A stretch of 64,000 nucleotides of DNA from Fulvimarina endophytica. Lineage in GTDB: Bacteria > Pseudomonadota > Alphaproteobacteria > Rhizobiales > Rhizobiaceae. The stretch spans positions 620,001-684,000 of the forward strand of contig NZ_QURL01000002.1 in NCBI RefSeq assembly GCF_003403015.1. The letters are read 5' to 3'. This document shows, one piece after another, positions 21,987 to 30,476 of the stretch. The translations under genes were made by a program, and so were the position numbers. The notes under the pieces were generated by a model that saw only the letters and a program-made list of their open reading frames with translations, had not been told where the DNA came from and did not search any database. How positions within the stretch are numbered: the first letter of the stretch is position 1; each line of letters starts with the position of its first letter.

Positions 21987-22047
21987 GGTTTCTCCCTGAC
22001 GCATCGGATGGTCCGAAAACCGGGTCGAGGTTTCGGTCCGATGCCGT
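21981..22047. repeat. 67-bp imperfect palindromic repeat, copy 2
   Basis: Second copy of the element at 10999-11065, same length, about 56 of 67 identical. GCATCGGATGGTCCGAAA and TTTCGGTCCGATGC form a better palindrome here than in copy 1. It ends 7 bases from the stop of the DASS transporter gene and so lies between two convergent genes. Confidence 0.7.
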
Positions 22048-22054
22048 CGCCCGG

Positions 22055-23836
22055 CTAGATCCCGTAATAGACGCTGATCGCAAGGCAGCTCGCGATGCCG
22101 ACGATGATGTTCATTGGCGCGCCGATCCAGAAGAAGTCCAGGAACCGATAATTGCCGGCCGCATAGACGAGCGTGTTCGTCTGATAGCCGATGGGCGTCG
22201 CGAAGGATGCGGAGGCGCCGAACATCACCGCGACGACCAGCGCGCGCGGATCGATGCCGAGCGAGCCCGCGAGCGCGATCGTGACCGGCGTCAGGATGAC
22301 GGCGACCGCGTTGTTCGTCACCATCTCCGTGAGAACCGAGGCGAGAAGATAGACGACGAGCAGCACGACGAAGGGGGATGCCGACGACAGGAGAGGCTGG
22401 ACCGAGGAGACGATGAGGTCGACGCCCCCGGTGCGCGTCAGGCCTTCCCCGATCGACAGCATCGCGAAGATCAGGATCAGGAGATCGGCCCGGATCGAGC
22501 GCCAGGCTTCGTCCGCATCGATCACGCGCAGGAGGAGGAGCGCGGCGATCGCCACGAAAGCGAGGCCCTGAAGGGACGCGACGCCGAAGGCCGACAGCGC
22601 CACGACGAGAACGAGGGCGGTGATCGCGAAGGGCGCCTTGCGACGGCGGAAGGGGCGCGCCTGGGGCGTGTCGATCTCGATGAGGTCGTTGGTCTCGGCG
22701 AGCCGGGATATCGCTTCGGGCGTGCCTTCCATCAACAACCTGTCGGCGGGCCGCAGCTTCGTCTTCAGAAGCGAGGGGCCGGGGGTGTGGCGGTGCCGCC
22801 TGACGCCGAGAACGGCGACGCCCGATCCCGAATAGCCGATGAGATCGTCGACCGAGCGGCCGACACCGCGCCGATGCGGTGCGGCCGTCGCCTCGACGAC
22901 CACCGCGTCCGGGGATTTCTGGGACCGGTTGAAGCGGCCGACGCGATAGTCGTCGCCATCATTCAGTGTCAGGAGTTCCTCGGCTGAGGCAAAGAGGACC
23001 AGCCGGTCGCCCTTCTCGATCGTCACCTGATCGAGATCGCGGCGGAGGGTCTCGTTGCTCCTCTTGATCGCGACCACGCGGATGCCGCGCTGTGAAAGGC
23101 CGGCATCCTCCCCGATCGTCCGGCCGACCGAAGGGGCGCCGTCGCGCACGATGATTTCCGTAAGGTACTTGTCACTCGGCTCGTCGACGGCTTCGTCGGC
23201 GCTCTTGCGGTTGGGCAGGAGAAGCGGGCCGACCACCATGAGGTAGACGAGGCCGACTGCGGCCGAGAAGAGGCCGACCGGTGTGATCTCGAAGATCGAG
23301 AAAGGCTCGAGCCCCTGCGAACGGGCGACGCCGTCGACGAGAAGATTCGTCGAAGTGCCGATCAGCGTACAGGTGCCGCCGAGGATCGTGACGAAGGACA
23401 GGGGGATCAGAAGACGGGTCGACGCCACGTCGATCTTCTTGGCGATCTCGATCAGGATCGGGATCATTATGATCACGACGGGCGTGTTGTTGACGAAGGC
23501 CGATGCCAGCATGCAGCCGATCGTCAGGATCGCGAGCGTCGTGATGGGGCGCTCTCCCGAGCGCGCGATGAACCAGCTTGCAGCCGCTTCCAGTGTTCCG
23601 GTGCGCACGAGCGCGCCGGACAGCACGAACATGGCGGCGATCGTGATCGGCGCGGGGTTCGAGAAGGCGGCTGTCAGGTCCTCTGCGTCCAGATAGCCGA
23701 GCACCAGAAAGGAGACCGCACCGGCGACTGCGATGACCTCGGGCGGATAGCGTTCGAGCGCGAAGCCTATGAAGACGAAAAGGACGATCGCGAGACCGAT
23801 ATAGGCCGAGTAGTCCGTGAGGAAGTCCGTCATCAT
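22055..23836 (-). CDS. DASS/SLC13-type anion transporter with two TrkA-C domains
   Basis: Predicted 593-residue inner-membrane carrier. The N-terminal half holds several membrane helices with the motif SAFVNNTPVVIIMIP and a re-entrant segment GTSTNLLVDG, both marks of the divalent anion:sodium symporter (ArsB/NhaD-like) superfamily. Two cytoplasmic TrkA-C/RCK_C domains lie in the middle (about 215-385). A second membrane half carries the repeated motif EMVTNNAVAVILTP. Such four-part proteins are annotated as SLC13 or sulfate/dicarboxylate permeases; the substrate is not established by sequence. Two adjacent start codons (23836 and 23833) are possible. Confidence 0.87.
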   Translation of the reverse strand: MMTDFLTDYSAYIGLAIVLFVFIGFALERYPPEVIAVAGAVSFLVLGYLDAEDLTAAFSNPAPITIAAMFVLSGALVRTGTLEAAASWFIARSGERPITTLAILTIGCMLASAFVNNTPVVIIMIPILIEIAKKIDVASTRLLIPLSFVTILGGTCTLIGTSTNLLVDGVARSQGLEPFSIFEITPVGLFSAAVGLVYLMVVGPLLLPNRKSADEAVDEPSDKYLTEIIVRDGAPSVGRTIGEDAGLSQRGIRVVAIKRSNETLRRDLDQVTIEKGDRLVLFASAEELLTLNDGDDYRVGRFNRSQKSPDAVVVEATAAPHRRGVGRSVDDLIGYSGSGVAVLGVRRHRHTPGPSLLKTKLRPADRLLMEGTPEAISRLAETNDLIEIDTPQARPFRRRKAPFAITALVLVVALSAFGVASLQGLAFVAIAALLLLRVIDADEAWRSIRADLLILIFAMLSIGEGLTRTGGVDLIVSSVQPLLSSASPFVVLLVVYLLASVLTEMVTNNAVAVILTPVTIALAGSLGIDPRALVVAVMFGASASFATPIGYQTNTLVYAAGNYRFLDFFWIGAPMNIIVGIASCLAISVYYGI

Positions 23837-24177
23837 CCTGACCCGAGATGCCGGGCGATGCCGGCCTGACCGAAGGCGTTGGAACTCCGGATCCCGACCC
23901 TATGCGGGGCCGATGCCTCGTTCCATTGTTTTGTATGGGTAGGCTCGACCCCAGTTCCGTGCCCCGCCTTCCTCGCGCGGAACGAAAAATCCCCGGCGCG
24001 GAAACGGTCCGAACCGGGGTCTTCGTGTCTCACGGAGCCCTGACGGGACTTGCGAGGATGGTCTGCGGGACTGTCATCCTGACGCGGGGTCCGATGCGGT
24101 ATGGGCCGGCGAACACGATTTCGGGATCGAGGTCGCCGGCGCCACGCGGCCGTTGGGGAGCGGCCGAAAAGACCGCC
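23837..24177. other. Gene-free stretch
   Basis: The 341 bases between the transporter start and the DUF892 stop, both on the minus strand, contain no convincing gene. Short inverted repeats occur (CCCCGG/CCGGGG around 23991-24018), which could end the DUF892 transcript, and the right-hand part must hold the transporter promoter. Confidence 0.4.
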
Positions 24178-24672
24178 TCAGACGGCGGCTTCGTTGATCC
24201 CGCCGGTCGCGAGCTTGGTCATGGTCCGGTCTCCGCCGGCCGTCTCGTCGAGGCAGGTCTGAAGCTTCTTCGCTTCCTCCGGAAGGTCGAGGCGCGTGGC
24301 GAAGGCGACGAGGCAGCCATAGCCCGCGATCGCGTAATGGGCCATGCGCTGGTACTGGGTGATGATCATCGCGTCGCGCGCGTCGGGATCGGTGATGTCC
24401 TCCTCGATTGCGTGGGCCTTGGCCTCCTTCACCAGACCCTCCATGCCCTTGCAGAACTCGCCGGTCGGGTCGGCGCCGTGGCCCTTGATGATCTCGGCCA
24501 GCATCTTTTTGCCTTCCTCGATCCCTTCGACGCCTGCCTTGAGTGCGTTCTTGAGGTCCGACGAATGCGCGACGTTCATGAGTTCGCGGGTGACTTTTTC
24601 CGACTGATTGCAGGCGCTGTAGATGTCCTGCGCCTGATCGATGTAGATGTCCTTGAGATTGCTGATCGCCAT
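24178..24672 (-). CDS. DUF892 ferritin-like stress protein (YciE/YciF family)
   Basis: Predicted 164-residue four-helix-bundle protein. The start MAISNLKDIYIDQAQDIYSA and the central repeats of glutamate/histidine pairs (EEDITDPDARDAMIITQYQR, MAHYAIAGYG) are typical of DUF892. Family members form dimers with a di-metal site and are induced by general stress in many bacteria; exact function is unknown. The ATG is preceded by GGAGA. A possible EcfG-type promoter lies about 30-60 bases upstream. Confidence 0.88.
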   Translation of the reverse strand: MAISNLKDIYIDQAQDIYSACNQSEKVTRELMNVAHSSDLKNALKAGVEGIEEGKKMLAEIIKGHGADPTGEFCKGMEGLVKEAKAHAIEEDITDPDARDAMIITQYQRMAHYAIAGYGCLVAFATRLDLPEEAKKLQTCLDETAGGDRTMTKLATGGINEAAV

Positions 24673-24708
24673 CTGGGTCTCCTGCTGGTTTCGTGTCGTC
24701 CTGTCTGT

Positions 24709-24733
24709 AGCGCGGCGCGGTGGATTTCGTTCC
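24709..24733 (-). promoter_or_regulatory. Possible EcfG (general stress sigma factor) promoter for DUF892
   Basis: On the minus strand GGAAC (24733-24729) is followed after 16 bases by CGCT (24712-24709), against the alphaproteobacterial EcfG consensus GGAAC-N16/17-CGTT. Transcription would begin about 30 bases before the ATG. One -10 base deviates. Confidence 0.35.
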
Positions 24734-24805
24734 AACCGTGCGTAGCGCCGATCTCTGCGAGAGATGAGAGGCGAAGGGCCCGCGTCAATCGTTCCAGGCG
24801 GCAGC

Positions 24806-24894
24806 CGGCGCGCTTTTCGGCGTCCATCCGGACAGCGTTCGCGGCGCGCTTTCCGGCCCGACCCCGACTATGTCCGTGGCGCGCTTTTTCGGCG
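24806..24894 (+). repeat. Three tandem repeats of about 36 bp upstream of actS
   Basis: The core CGGCGCGCTTTTCGGCG (24806-24822), CGGCGCGCTTTCCGGCC (24842-24858) and TGGCGCGCTTTTTCGGCG (24877-24894) recurs with 36- and 35-base spacing. The sequence between cores is less conserved. The array lies 118 bases before the actS start and could be a regulator binding array. Confidence 0.55.
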
Positions 24895-25011
24895 CACCCG
24901 ATGATGACAACCCGGTCGCTGCGCCCAATTTCCCGGTCAAACCCCGCACGAGCGGGCTGCGTGCACTCGTCTCATGGCGAGGCCGGAGACTTCCAAGTTA
25001 GAGAGGCGGGC

Positions 25012-26370
25012 ATGGATACCGTTTCGCGCCAGAGCTTTCACTTCCGGCTTCCCGATTATGTGACCACCATGCGCGAGAGCCAGCGCCTGCGTCTCGCGAC
25101 GCTCGTGCGGCTGCGCTGGCTGTCCGTGGTGGGGCAGATCGCGACGGTCGTCTTCGTCGCCTGGGGCGTGTGGTGGCCAATTCCGGCCTGGTACTGCCTC
25201 GCGCTCATCGCCCTGTCCGTCGGCCTCAACATCTATCTGAGCACCCGGTTTCCGGCGAGCCACCGGCTGTCGACGGGAGCGGCCGCGGGTGTCCTGACCT
25301 TCGATATCCTGCAGCCGACGGGGCTGCTCTTCCTGACCGGCGGGCTCAACAACCCGTTCGCGATCTTTCTCATCGTGCCGACGCTGATCGCCTCGGCGAC
25401 CCAGCCGCCGGCAACGACCTTCGGCCTCGGCCTTCTCGCCTCGCTCGCCGCGACTTTCCTCGCGGTCTTCCATCTTCCGCTCCCCTGGCCGGAGGGCGAG
25501 ATGTTCCAGCTTCCGGCCGTCTATCTGGCGGGGCTCTGGTACGCGATCGTCGGAACGCTCTGCTTTTCGGCCGTCTACGTCTACCGGGTCGCGGCCGAGT
25601 CGCGCGCTCTGGCCGACGCACTGAGCGCGACCGAACTCGTGCTTCAGCGCGAACAGCACATCTCCGCGCTCGACGGCCTCGCTGCCGCCGCCGCCCATGA
25701 ACTCGGAACGCCGCTCGCCACGATCGCCCTTGCCACCAAGGAGATGAGTCGGGCCGTCGGGAAGGACGATCCCCTGCGCGAGGATATCGATCTCCTTCTC
25801 GAACAGTCGGAGCGCTGCCGGGAAATCCTGCGCCGCCTTTCGACCCTGTCCTCGTCCTCCGAAAGCCATATGGCCAAGCTGCCTCTGCTCTCCCTGATCG
25901 AACAGGTGGCGGAACCGCATCGCGAATTCGGGGTGGACCTCCATGTGGAAACCCGAGGGGAGGGCGCCGAACCGGTCACGCGCCGCAATGCCGGCGTCCT
26001 CTACGGGCTCGGCAACATCGTCGAGAATGCCGTCGATTTCGCCGCCGGCAATGTGGTGATCGAGGTGTTCTGGAATGCGGACCGCGTGAAGGTGACGGTC
26101 CGCGACGACGGTCCGGGCTTCAACCCGGATGTCCTCGACAGGATCGGGGACCCCTATATGAGCGAACGTTTCAACGGCGACCGGCGTGCCGGAGGCGGGC
26201 TCGGCCTCGGCGTGTTCATCGCCAAGACGCTGCTGGAGCGTTCCGGGGCGGTGGTGACCTTCGAGAACACGCGCGAACGCGGCAAAGCGGGTGCGGTCGT
26301 CTCGGTGGAATGGAACCGTGAGGTGCTGGAGACCGGGACCTCGCTCGCACGCTCGGTCGAGGCCGACTGA
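25012..26370 (+). CDS. actS: Redox-sensing histidine kinase ActS/RegB/PrrB
   Basis: Predicted 452-residue inner-membrane kinase. Six membrane helices occupy residues 30-195. The quinone-sensing heptapeptide GGLNNPF is intact at 110-116, phospho-acceptor H229 lies in AAAAHELGTPLATI, and the redox-active cysteine C269 lies in QSERCREIL. The ATPase domain has ENAVDFA, DDGPGF and GGLGLGVF. In relatives the kinase responds to quinone redox state and oxygen and controls genes for respiration, carbon and nitrogen metabolism. The ATG is preceded by GAGAGG. Its partner ActR follows after 261 bases. Confidence 0.95.
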   Translation: MDTVSRQSFHFRLPDYVTTMRESQRLRLATLVRLRWLSVVGQIATVVFVAWGVWWPIPAWYCLALIALSVGLNIYLSTRFPASHRLSTGAAAGVLTFDILQPTGLLFLTGGLNNPFAIFLIVPTLIASATQPPATTFGLGLLASLAATFLAVFHLPLPWPEGEMFQLPAVYLAGLWYAIVGTLCFSAVYVYRVAAESRALADALSATELVLQREQHISALDGLAAAAAHELGTPLATIALATKEMSRAVGKDDPLREDIDLLLEQSERCREILRRLSTLSSSSESHMAKLPLLSLIEQVAEPHREFGVDLHVETRGEGAEPVTRRNAGVLYGLGNIVENAVDFAAGNVVIEVFWNADRVKVTVRDDGPGFNPDVLDRIGDPYMSERFNGDRRAGGGLGLGVFIAKTLLERSGAVVTFENTRERGKAGAVVSVEWNREVLETGTSLARSVEAD

Positions 26371-26631
26371 CGCAGGCGCGCCGAAGGGTCTGCGCAGGCT
26401 CGAACACCCCGGACGATGGTGTCTTGCGACGCTTGGCCGCAAGTTCGATGCCCCTTCCATGCATCCCTCGCACGCCTTCGTTCGTTGCTACTCACCGATA
26501 CCATGACCATCTTACGGTCAGGCGCGAACCCATGGCGAAACGCGATCGGCCCGGCCGGCATCCGCGAAGGGTGCGGCCGAGGCGGGCGCGTTGCGCCGGC
26601 TCGCGGCGCACATCCGAACCAGGAGACTGAA

Positions 26632-27204
26632 ATGCTCGATACCGTTCAAGCTGATGCTCGTGCCTTCGGGTTGGAGACCGCGGACAAATCGCTTCTTATC
26701 GTCGACGACGACCGGCCGTTCCTCCAGCGCCTCGGGCGAGCGCTCGAGCAGCGCGGCTTCGACGTGACGACGGCGGAGAGCGTCAGCGAGGGCATGACGG
26801 CCGTCAAGCGCTCCGCGCCGGCCTTTGCCATCGTCGATATGCGGCTCGGCGACGGCAACGGCCTCGACGTCGTCCAGGCGTTGCGCGACGCGCGCGACGA
26901 TGCCCGGGCGGTGGTCCTCACGGGCTACGGCAACATCGCCACCGCCGTTACGGCGGTGAAGCTCGGCGCGATGGACTATATCGCCAAGCCCGCCGATGCC
27001 GACGAGGTGATCGCGGCCCTGACGCGCAATCCCGACGAGCGTCCCGAACCGCCGGAAAACCCGATGTCCGCCGACCGCGTGCGTTGGGAGCATATCCAGC
27101 GGATCTACGAGTTGTGCGATCGCAACGTCTCGGAGACGGCGCGCAGGCTCTCCATGCACCGGCGGACATTGCAGCGCATCCTGGCGAAGCGGGCGCCGCG
27201 CTGA
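26632..27204 (+). CDS. actR: Response regulator ActR/RegA/PrrA
   Basis: Predicted 190-residue regulator, partner of ActS. The receiver has D25-D27, phospho-acceptor D69 (IVDMRLGDGNGLD) and K119 (YIAKP). A short proline-rich hinge (about 132-141) leads to the Fis-type helix-turn-helix NVSETARRLSMHRRTLQRIL, which is almost invariant in this family. The ATG has AGGAGA upstream. A 261-base gap from actS suggests its own promoter in addition to read-through. It converges on mmcB. Confidence 0.95.
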   Translation: MLDTVQADARAFGLETADKSLLIVDDDRPFLQRLGRALEQRGFDVTTAESVSEGMTAVKRSAPAFAIVDMRLGDGNGLDVVQALRDARDDARAVVLTGYGNIATAVTAVKLGAMDYIAKPADADEVIAALTRNPDERPEPPENPMSADRVRWEHIQRIYELCDRNVSETARRLSMHRRTLQRILAKRAPR

Positions 27205-27241
27205 ACGCGGGGGCTCACTAGCTTTCGTCCCTGCGAGGTCG

Positions 27242-27727
27242 TCAGTCCGTCATGAACGGATTGGCGGCCCATTCGGCCTGAAGCAGCCGGTCGGCCGAGA
27301 GGCGTGCGAAGCGCAACGTCATCGCCTTGCGCGTGGCCGCGCTCATCTTTTCGACCGGCGCCTCCCGCAGGATCTCCGCCGTATAGCCGTCCGAGACGAT
27401 GAGCCCCTGGTCGTCTGGAAAGATGTCGGCGGGGACCCCCGGATGGGTCGCGAAGAAGAGCCGGTCGCAGTGCTGGAGATAGTCCGGCCATTTGCGATCG
27501 ACCCGGAAGTCCTCGATGGACGTCTTGATCTCGACAATCGAGATTTCTCCCTTGTCCGACATGCAGACGAGATCGGCCCTGCGTCCCGACTGCAACGGCA
27601 TTTCCGGCAGGAGAGACACGCGATGGGCGATCATGAGGCGCTGAACGCCGCGCCGGACCATCATCGCGCGGTCGGACTGGCGACCGTCGACAAGCGGTGC
27701 GTTCGGGAAAGGGGAGACGAGAGGCAT
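27242..27727 (-). CDS. mmcB: MmcB-family DNA repair protein
   Basis: Predicted 161-residue protein of the PD-(D/E)xK nuclease fold: GRRADLVCM supplies the acidic residue and ISIVEIKTS the E-x-K pair. The Caulobacter homologue MmcB contributes to mitomycin C resistance and repair. The open frame continues upstream, but the ATG before PLVSPFPNAP fits the family. The cueR-type gene lies upstream on the same strand with 83 bases between. Confidence 0.85.
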   Translation of the reverse strand: MPLVSPFPNAPLVDGRQSDRAMMVRRGVQRLMIAHRVSLLPEMPLQSGRRADLVCMSDKGEISIVEIKTSIEDFRVDRKWPDYLQHCDRLFFATHPGVPADIFPDDQGLIVSDGYTAEILREAPVEKMSAATRKAMTLRFARLSADRLLQAEWAANPFMTD

Positions 27728-27810
27728 CGGGCGATTCTTCGCCGAAAACGCCGCCGCAGGCAAGACAAAACAGGAACGCGACACGATGTCCCGCCGCTGC
27801 GGGATGTTTC

Positions 27811-28212
27811 TTAGTTCGAGACGATGGGCTCGTTGCCGATTTCTTCGAGGATCGGGCAGTCCGGGTCGAGATCCCCGTGGCACCGTTCCGTCAGGCTCCA
27901 GAGGGCGCTCTTCAGGGTCTGAAGCTCGGCGATCTTGCGATCGATCTCCTCGACCCGCCTCCGTGCCAGCTGCTTGACGTCCTGCGAATGTCGGTTCTTG
28001 TCCGCGTAGAGGGACAACAGGCGGCGCGTGTCCTCGATCGAGAAACCGAGCGAGCGCGAGCGTTGCAGGAAGCGGAGCACATAGACGTCGCGATCGTGAT
28101 AGTCTCGATAGCCGTTGCTGGCCCGTGCCGGCTTCAGAAGTCCGATTTCCTCGTAATATCGGATCGTCTTCGGGGGCAGACCGGATAGCTTTGCGGCTTC
28201 TCCGATGTTCAT
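27811..28212 (-). CDS. cueR: MerR-family copper-type regulator (CueR/HmrR)
   Basis: Predicted 133-residue activator. The N-terminal winged helix begins MNIGEAAKLSGLPPKTIRYYEE, followed by the coiled-coil dimerisation helix (about 75-110) and the metal loop CHGDLDPDC, with two cysteines separated by seven residues as in the CueR group that senses monovalent copper, silver or gold. The usual target, a CopA exporter or copper chaperone gene, is not in the window, so it must act elsewhere. Longer in-frame starts exist but the chosen ATG is at the conserved family start. Confidence 0.88.
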   Translation of the reverse strand: MNIGEAAKLSGLPPKTIRYYEEIGLLKPARASNGYRDYHDRDVYVLRFLQRSRSLGFSIEDTRRLLSLYADKNRHSQDVKQLARRRVEEIDRKIAELQTLKSALWSLTERCHGDLDPDCPILEEIGNEPIVSN

Positions 28213-28316
28213 GGCTTGCCTCGTGCACCTCGTCGCGGTCGGATGGGGCTCCGCCTTCAAGCAGATGTCGCTGAGGTGCACCGGGTCAACTGTGTTGGGG
28301 GGGCAACAAGGAATTC

Positions 28317-28352
28317 TTAAGCATGGTCTGCCACATTGTGGCCGTTGCTTAA
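28317..28352 (+). promoter_or_regulatory. Nested palindrome upstream of the L,D-transpeptidase
   Basis: TTAAGCA (28317-28323) is repeated inverted as TGCTTAA (28346-28352), and between them GCCAC-ATT-GTGGC (28330-28342) forms a second, tighter palindrome. The site lies about 120 bases before the transpeptidase start, in the spacer divergent from cueR. It could be an operator; no known consensus is recognised. Confidence 0.4.
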
Positions 28353-28472
28353 CGCCTATGCCGTGCTAATCCGAATGACGACGGCTGGCTTGGACTGCCT
28401 CGCCAACACGCCGACGATCGGACGCATTTTTGAGCCGCGGGCGGCGGCCATTGGTCTCTCGACTGGACGAAG

Positions 28473-29219
28473 ATGATGAGAATGAACACGCTTTTCAAAG
28501 CCGGCTTCCTCCTTGCGACGGCGGGCTTTCTCCAGGCTTGCTCGACGGGCCCGTCCTCTCGGGTCAGCTCGATTCCGCCGATGAGCCCGGCCATGGCCGC
28601 GGCCTATGCGGGGCCGGCTCCGATGGCCTCCGGCAGCGTCGCGGCCGTGTCCAATCCCGATTATGCGGCGGTCGTCGACGACGGATTCGCTCTGCCCGCG
28701 ATTCCTTCCGAGAAACTCGATCCGCAGTATCTTCGCCAGGAAGTGTCCTTCCCCGAGGGCCTGAAATACGAGGTCGGCACGGTCGTCGTCGATACGCCGA
28801 ACCGCTTCCTCTACCTCGTCCAGCCCAACGGCATGGCCATGCGCTACGGGATCGGTGTCGGCCGCGCGGGCTTCTCCTGGGCCGGCGATGCCTATGTGAA
28901 CTCCAAACAGCACTGGCCGAAGTGGCATCCTCCGGGCGAGATGATCGATCGCAAGCCCGAGCTCGAGGAATACCGCAATGGCGGCATGGAGCCCGGTCTC
29001 ACCAATCCGCTCGGCGCTCGCGCCCTCTATCTCTTCCAGAACGGCCGCGACACCCTGTTCCGCATCCATGGAACGCCGGAGTGGTGGACGATCGGGACCG
29101 CCGCGTCTTCGGGCTGCATCCGCATGATGAACCAGGACGTGATCGATCTCTACGAGCGTGTTCCGCGCAGTGCGAAGGTCGTCGTGCGTCAGGGCTCGGA
29201 GCGTCTCGCCCAGCGCTGA
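28473..29219 (+). CDS. L,D-transpeptidase (YkuD domain) lipoprotein
   Basis: Predicted 248-residue envelope enzyme. The signal peptide ends in the lipobox FLQAC (C23). After a linker of about 70 residues the YkuD catalytic domain (95-240) holds H199 (RIHGTPEW) and the nucleophile C215 in ASSGCIRM. It cross-links peptidoglycan through 3-3 bonds or anchors proteins to it. Rhizobiales rely on L,D-transpeptidases for polar growth and usually have many copies. Two further ATGs lie within four codons of the start. A strong terminator follows. Confidence 0.93.
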   Translation: MMRMNTLFKAGFLLATAGFLQACSTGPSSRVSSIPPMSPAMAAAYAGPAPMASGSVAAVSNPDYAAVVDDGFALPAIPSEKLDPQYLRQEVSFPEGLKYEVGTVVVDTPNRFLYLVQPNGMAMRYGIGVGRAGFSWAGDAYVNSKQHWPKWHPPGEMIDRKPELEEYRNGGMEPGLTNPLGARALYLFQNGRDTLFRIHGTPEWWTIGTAASSGCIRMMNQDVIDLYERVPRSAKVVVRQGSERLAQR

Positions 29220-29278
29220 TCGACGTCGCCGCGCCAGCGTCCGCATGGTCGGACGCCGTGCCGCGTGGTTCGAATCTG

Positions 29279-29312
29279 GAAGGCCGGATCTCGCGATGCG
29301 AGGCCGGCCTTC
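29279..29312 (+). terminator. Terminator after the L,D-transpeptidase gene
   Basis: GAAGGCCGG (29279-29287) pairs with CCGGCCTTC (29304-29312), with an inner stem CTCGC/GCGAG (29290-29294 with 29298-29302). A short TTG...TTTCG tract follows. Confidence 0.6.
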
Positions 29313-29445
29313 TTGCCGTTTCGCCCATGGAAAACGAAGCCGGACGGGCGATCGCTTGCTTTTTGCATGGATTCCGACGATTGAGGGGCAACCGCTCCCG
29401 CCGATAGCCTCGCGTCGTTCCGAACGTCCAAGAGTGGCGGGGATC

Positions 29446-29466
29446 CGGGCCGCCCGGCGCGGCCCG
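29446..29466 (+). terminator. Second hairpin between the transpeptidase and infA
   Basis: CGGGCCGC pairs with GCGGCCCG around CCGGC and is followed by CTTT. It lies 54 bases before infA and could be a terminator or part of the infA leader. Another small hairpin (GTCCTC/GAGGAC, 29481-29501) lies directly upstream of the infA ribosome site. Confidence 0.4.
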
Positions 29467-29519
29467 CTTTCATATGATAGGTCCTCTCGCAGCGGGAGGA
29501 CGGCTGACAAGGAAATCGA

Positions 29520-29738
29520 ATGGCCAAGGAAGAAGTTCTGGAGTTCCCCGGAGAGGTCGTCGAGCTTTTGCCGAACGCGACCTTCCGGGTGAAGCTGGAA
29601 AACGATCACGAGATCATCGCCCATACCGCCGGACGCATGCGCAAGAACCGCATCCGCGTTCTCACCGGCGACAAGGTGCTCGTAGAGATGACGCCCTATG
29701 ACCTGACCAAGGGCCGCATCACCTACCGCTTCAAGTAA
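29520..29738 (+). CDS. infA: Translation initiation factor IF-1
   Basis: Predicted 72-residue S1-domain (OB-fold) protein, identical in length to bacterial IF-1. It binds the ribosomal A site during initiation. The sequence [19 protein letters not shown] and the end [10 protein letters not shown] are the family pattern. AAGGAA precedes the ATG. maf follows after 45 bases, as in other Rhizobiales. Confidence 0.97.
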   Translation: MAKEEVLEFPGEVVELLPNATFRVKLENDHEIIAHTAGRMRKNRIRVLTGDKVLVEMTPYDLTKGRITYRFK

Positions 29739-29783
29739 GCTCGAAGTCTCGCCGACCACTCTCTCGCAAACGAGCGTTTCGCC

Positions 29784-30476
29784 ATGCTGATACTCGCATC
29801 CGCGTCGCCGCGCCGGCTCGCTCTGCTGCAGCAGGCTGGCATAGAGCCGGATGCCCTGATGCCGGCCGATCTTGACGAGACGCCGACACGCGGCGAACAT
29901 CCGCGCGCGCTCGCCAAGCGCCTGTCGAGCGAGAAGGCGAGGGCGACGGCCCGGCGCGTGGCCGAGCTGGATTATGACGAGCCCTATGTGCTCGCCGCCG
30001 ATACGGTGGTCTGCGTCGGCCGGGACATCCTGCCGAAGACGGAACTCGAGGAGGATGCCGAGGCCTGCCTGCGCATCCTGTCCGGGCGTGCGCACCGGGT
30101 CTATACCGGCGTCAGCCTCGTGACGCCTCGCGGCTCCCTGCGTCAGAAGCTGGTCGAGAGCCGGGTGCGTTTTAAGCGTCTCTCGCGTCTCGACATCTCG
30201 CGCTATCTGGCGTCCGGCGAATGGCGGGGAAAGGCCGGCGGCTACGCGATTCAGGGCCGGGCAGGGGCCTTCGTCGTGCGCCTCGTCGGCTCCTACACCA
30301 ATGTTGTGGGCCTTCCGCTCTACGAGACGGTGAACCTCCTCGCGGGAGCTGGATACGACGTCGATTCAAGAAGCGGCCTCGCCGTTCCCGAAGAGGAGAT
30401 GCAAGAGGATTTGGCGACGGAGACGGCCATCTTCGACGACGAGTCTGCCGACGAGACGCGAGCGTCCGGCAGGTAG
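29784..30476 (+). CDS. maf: Maf-family nucleoside triphosphate pyrophosphatase
   Basis: Predicted 230-residue house-cleaning enzyme that hydrolyses non-canonical or selected NTPs. Marks are the N-terminal ASASPRR motif, the SxEKA region, AADTVV and GYAIQGRAG. The last 30 residues are acidic and extend beyond the usual end near residue 200. It follows infA. In relatives yacG usually comes next, but I find no YacG-like cysteine motif downstream. Confidence 0.92.
   Translation: MLILASASPRRLALLQQAGIEPDALMPADLDETPTRGEHPRALAKRLSSEKARATARRVAELDYDEPYVLAADTVVCVGRDILPKTELEEDAEACLRILSGRAHRVYTGVSLVTPRGSLRQKLVESRVRFKRLSRLDISRYLASGEWRGKAGGYAIQGRAGAFVVRLVGSYTNVVGLPLYETVNLLAGAGYDVDSRSGLAVPEEEMQEDLATETAIFDDESADETRASGR

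Noticed and set aside
28224..28290. CueR-type operator in the cueR upstream region
   Set aside because: GTGCAC words occur at 28218 and 28276, but spacing and dyad do not match the 19-base CueR site.
29265..29280. GGTTCGAATC, similar to a tRNA T-loop
   Set aside because: The flanking bases do not form a T-arm stem and no acceptor or anticodon stem can be drawn; the site is next to a terminator hairpin.
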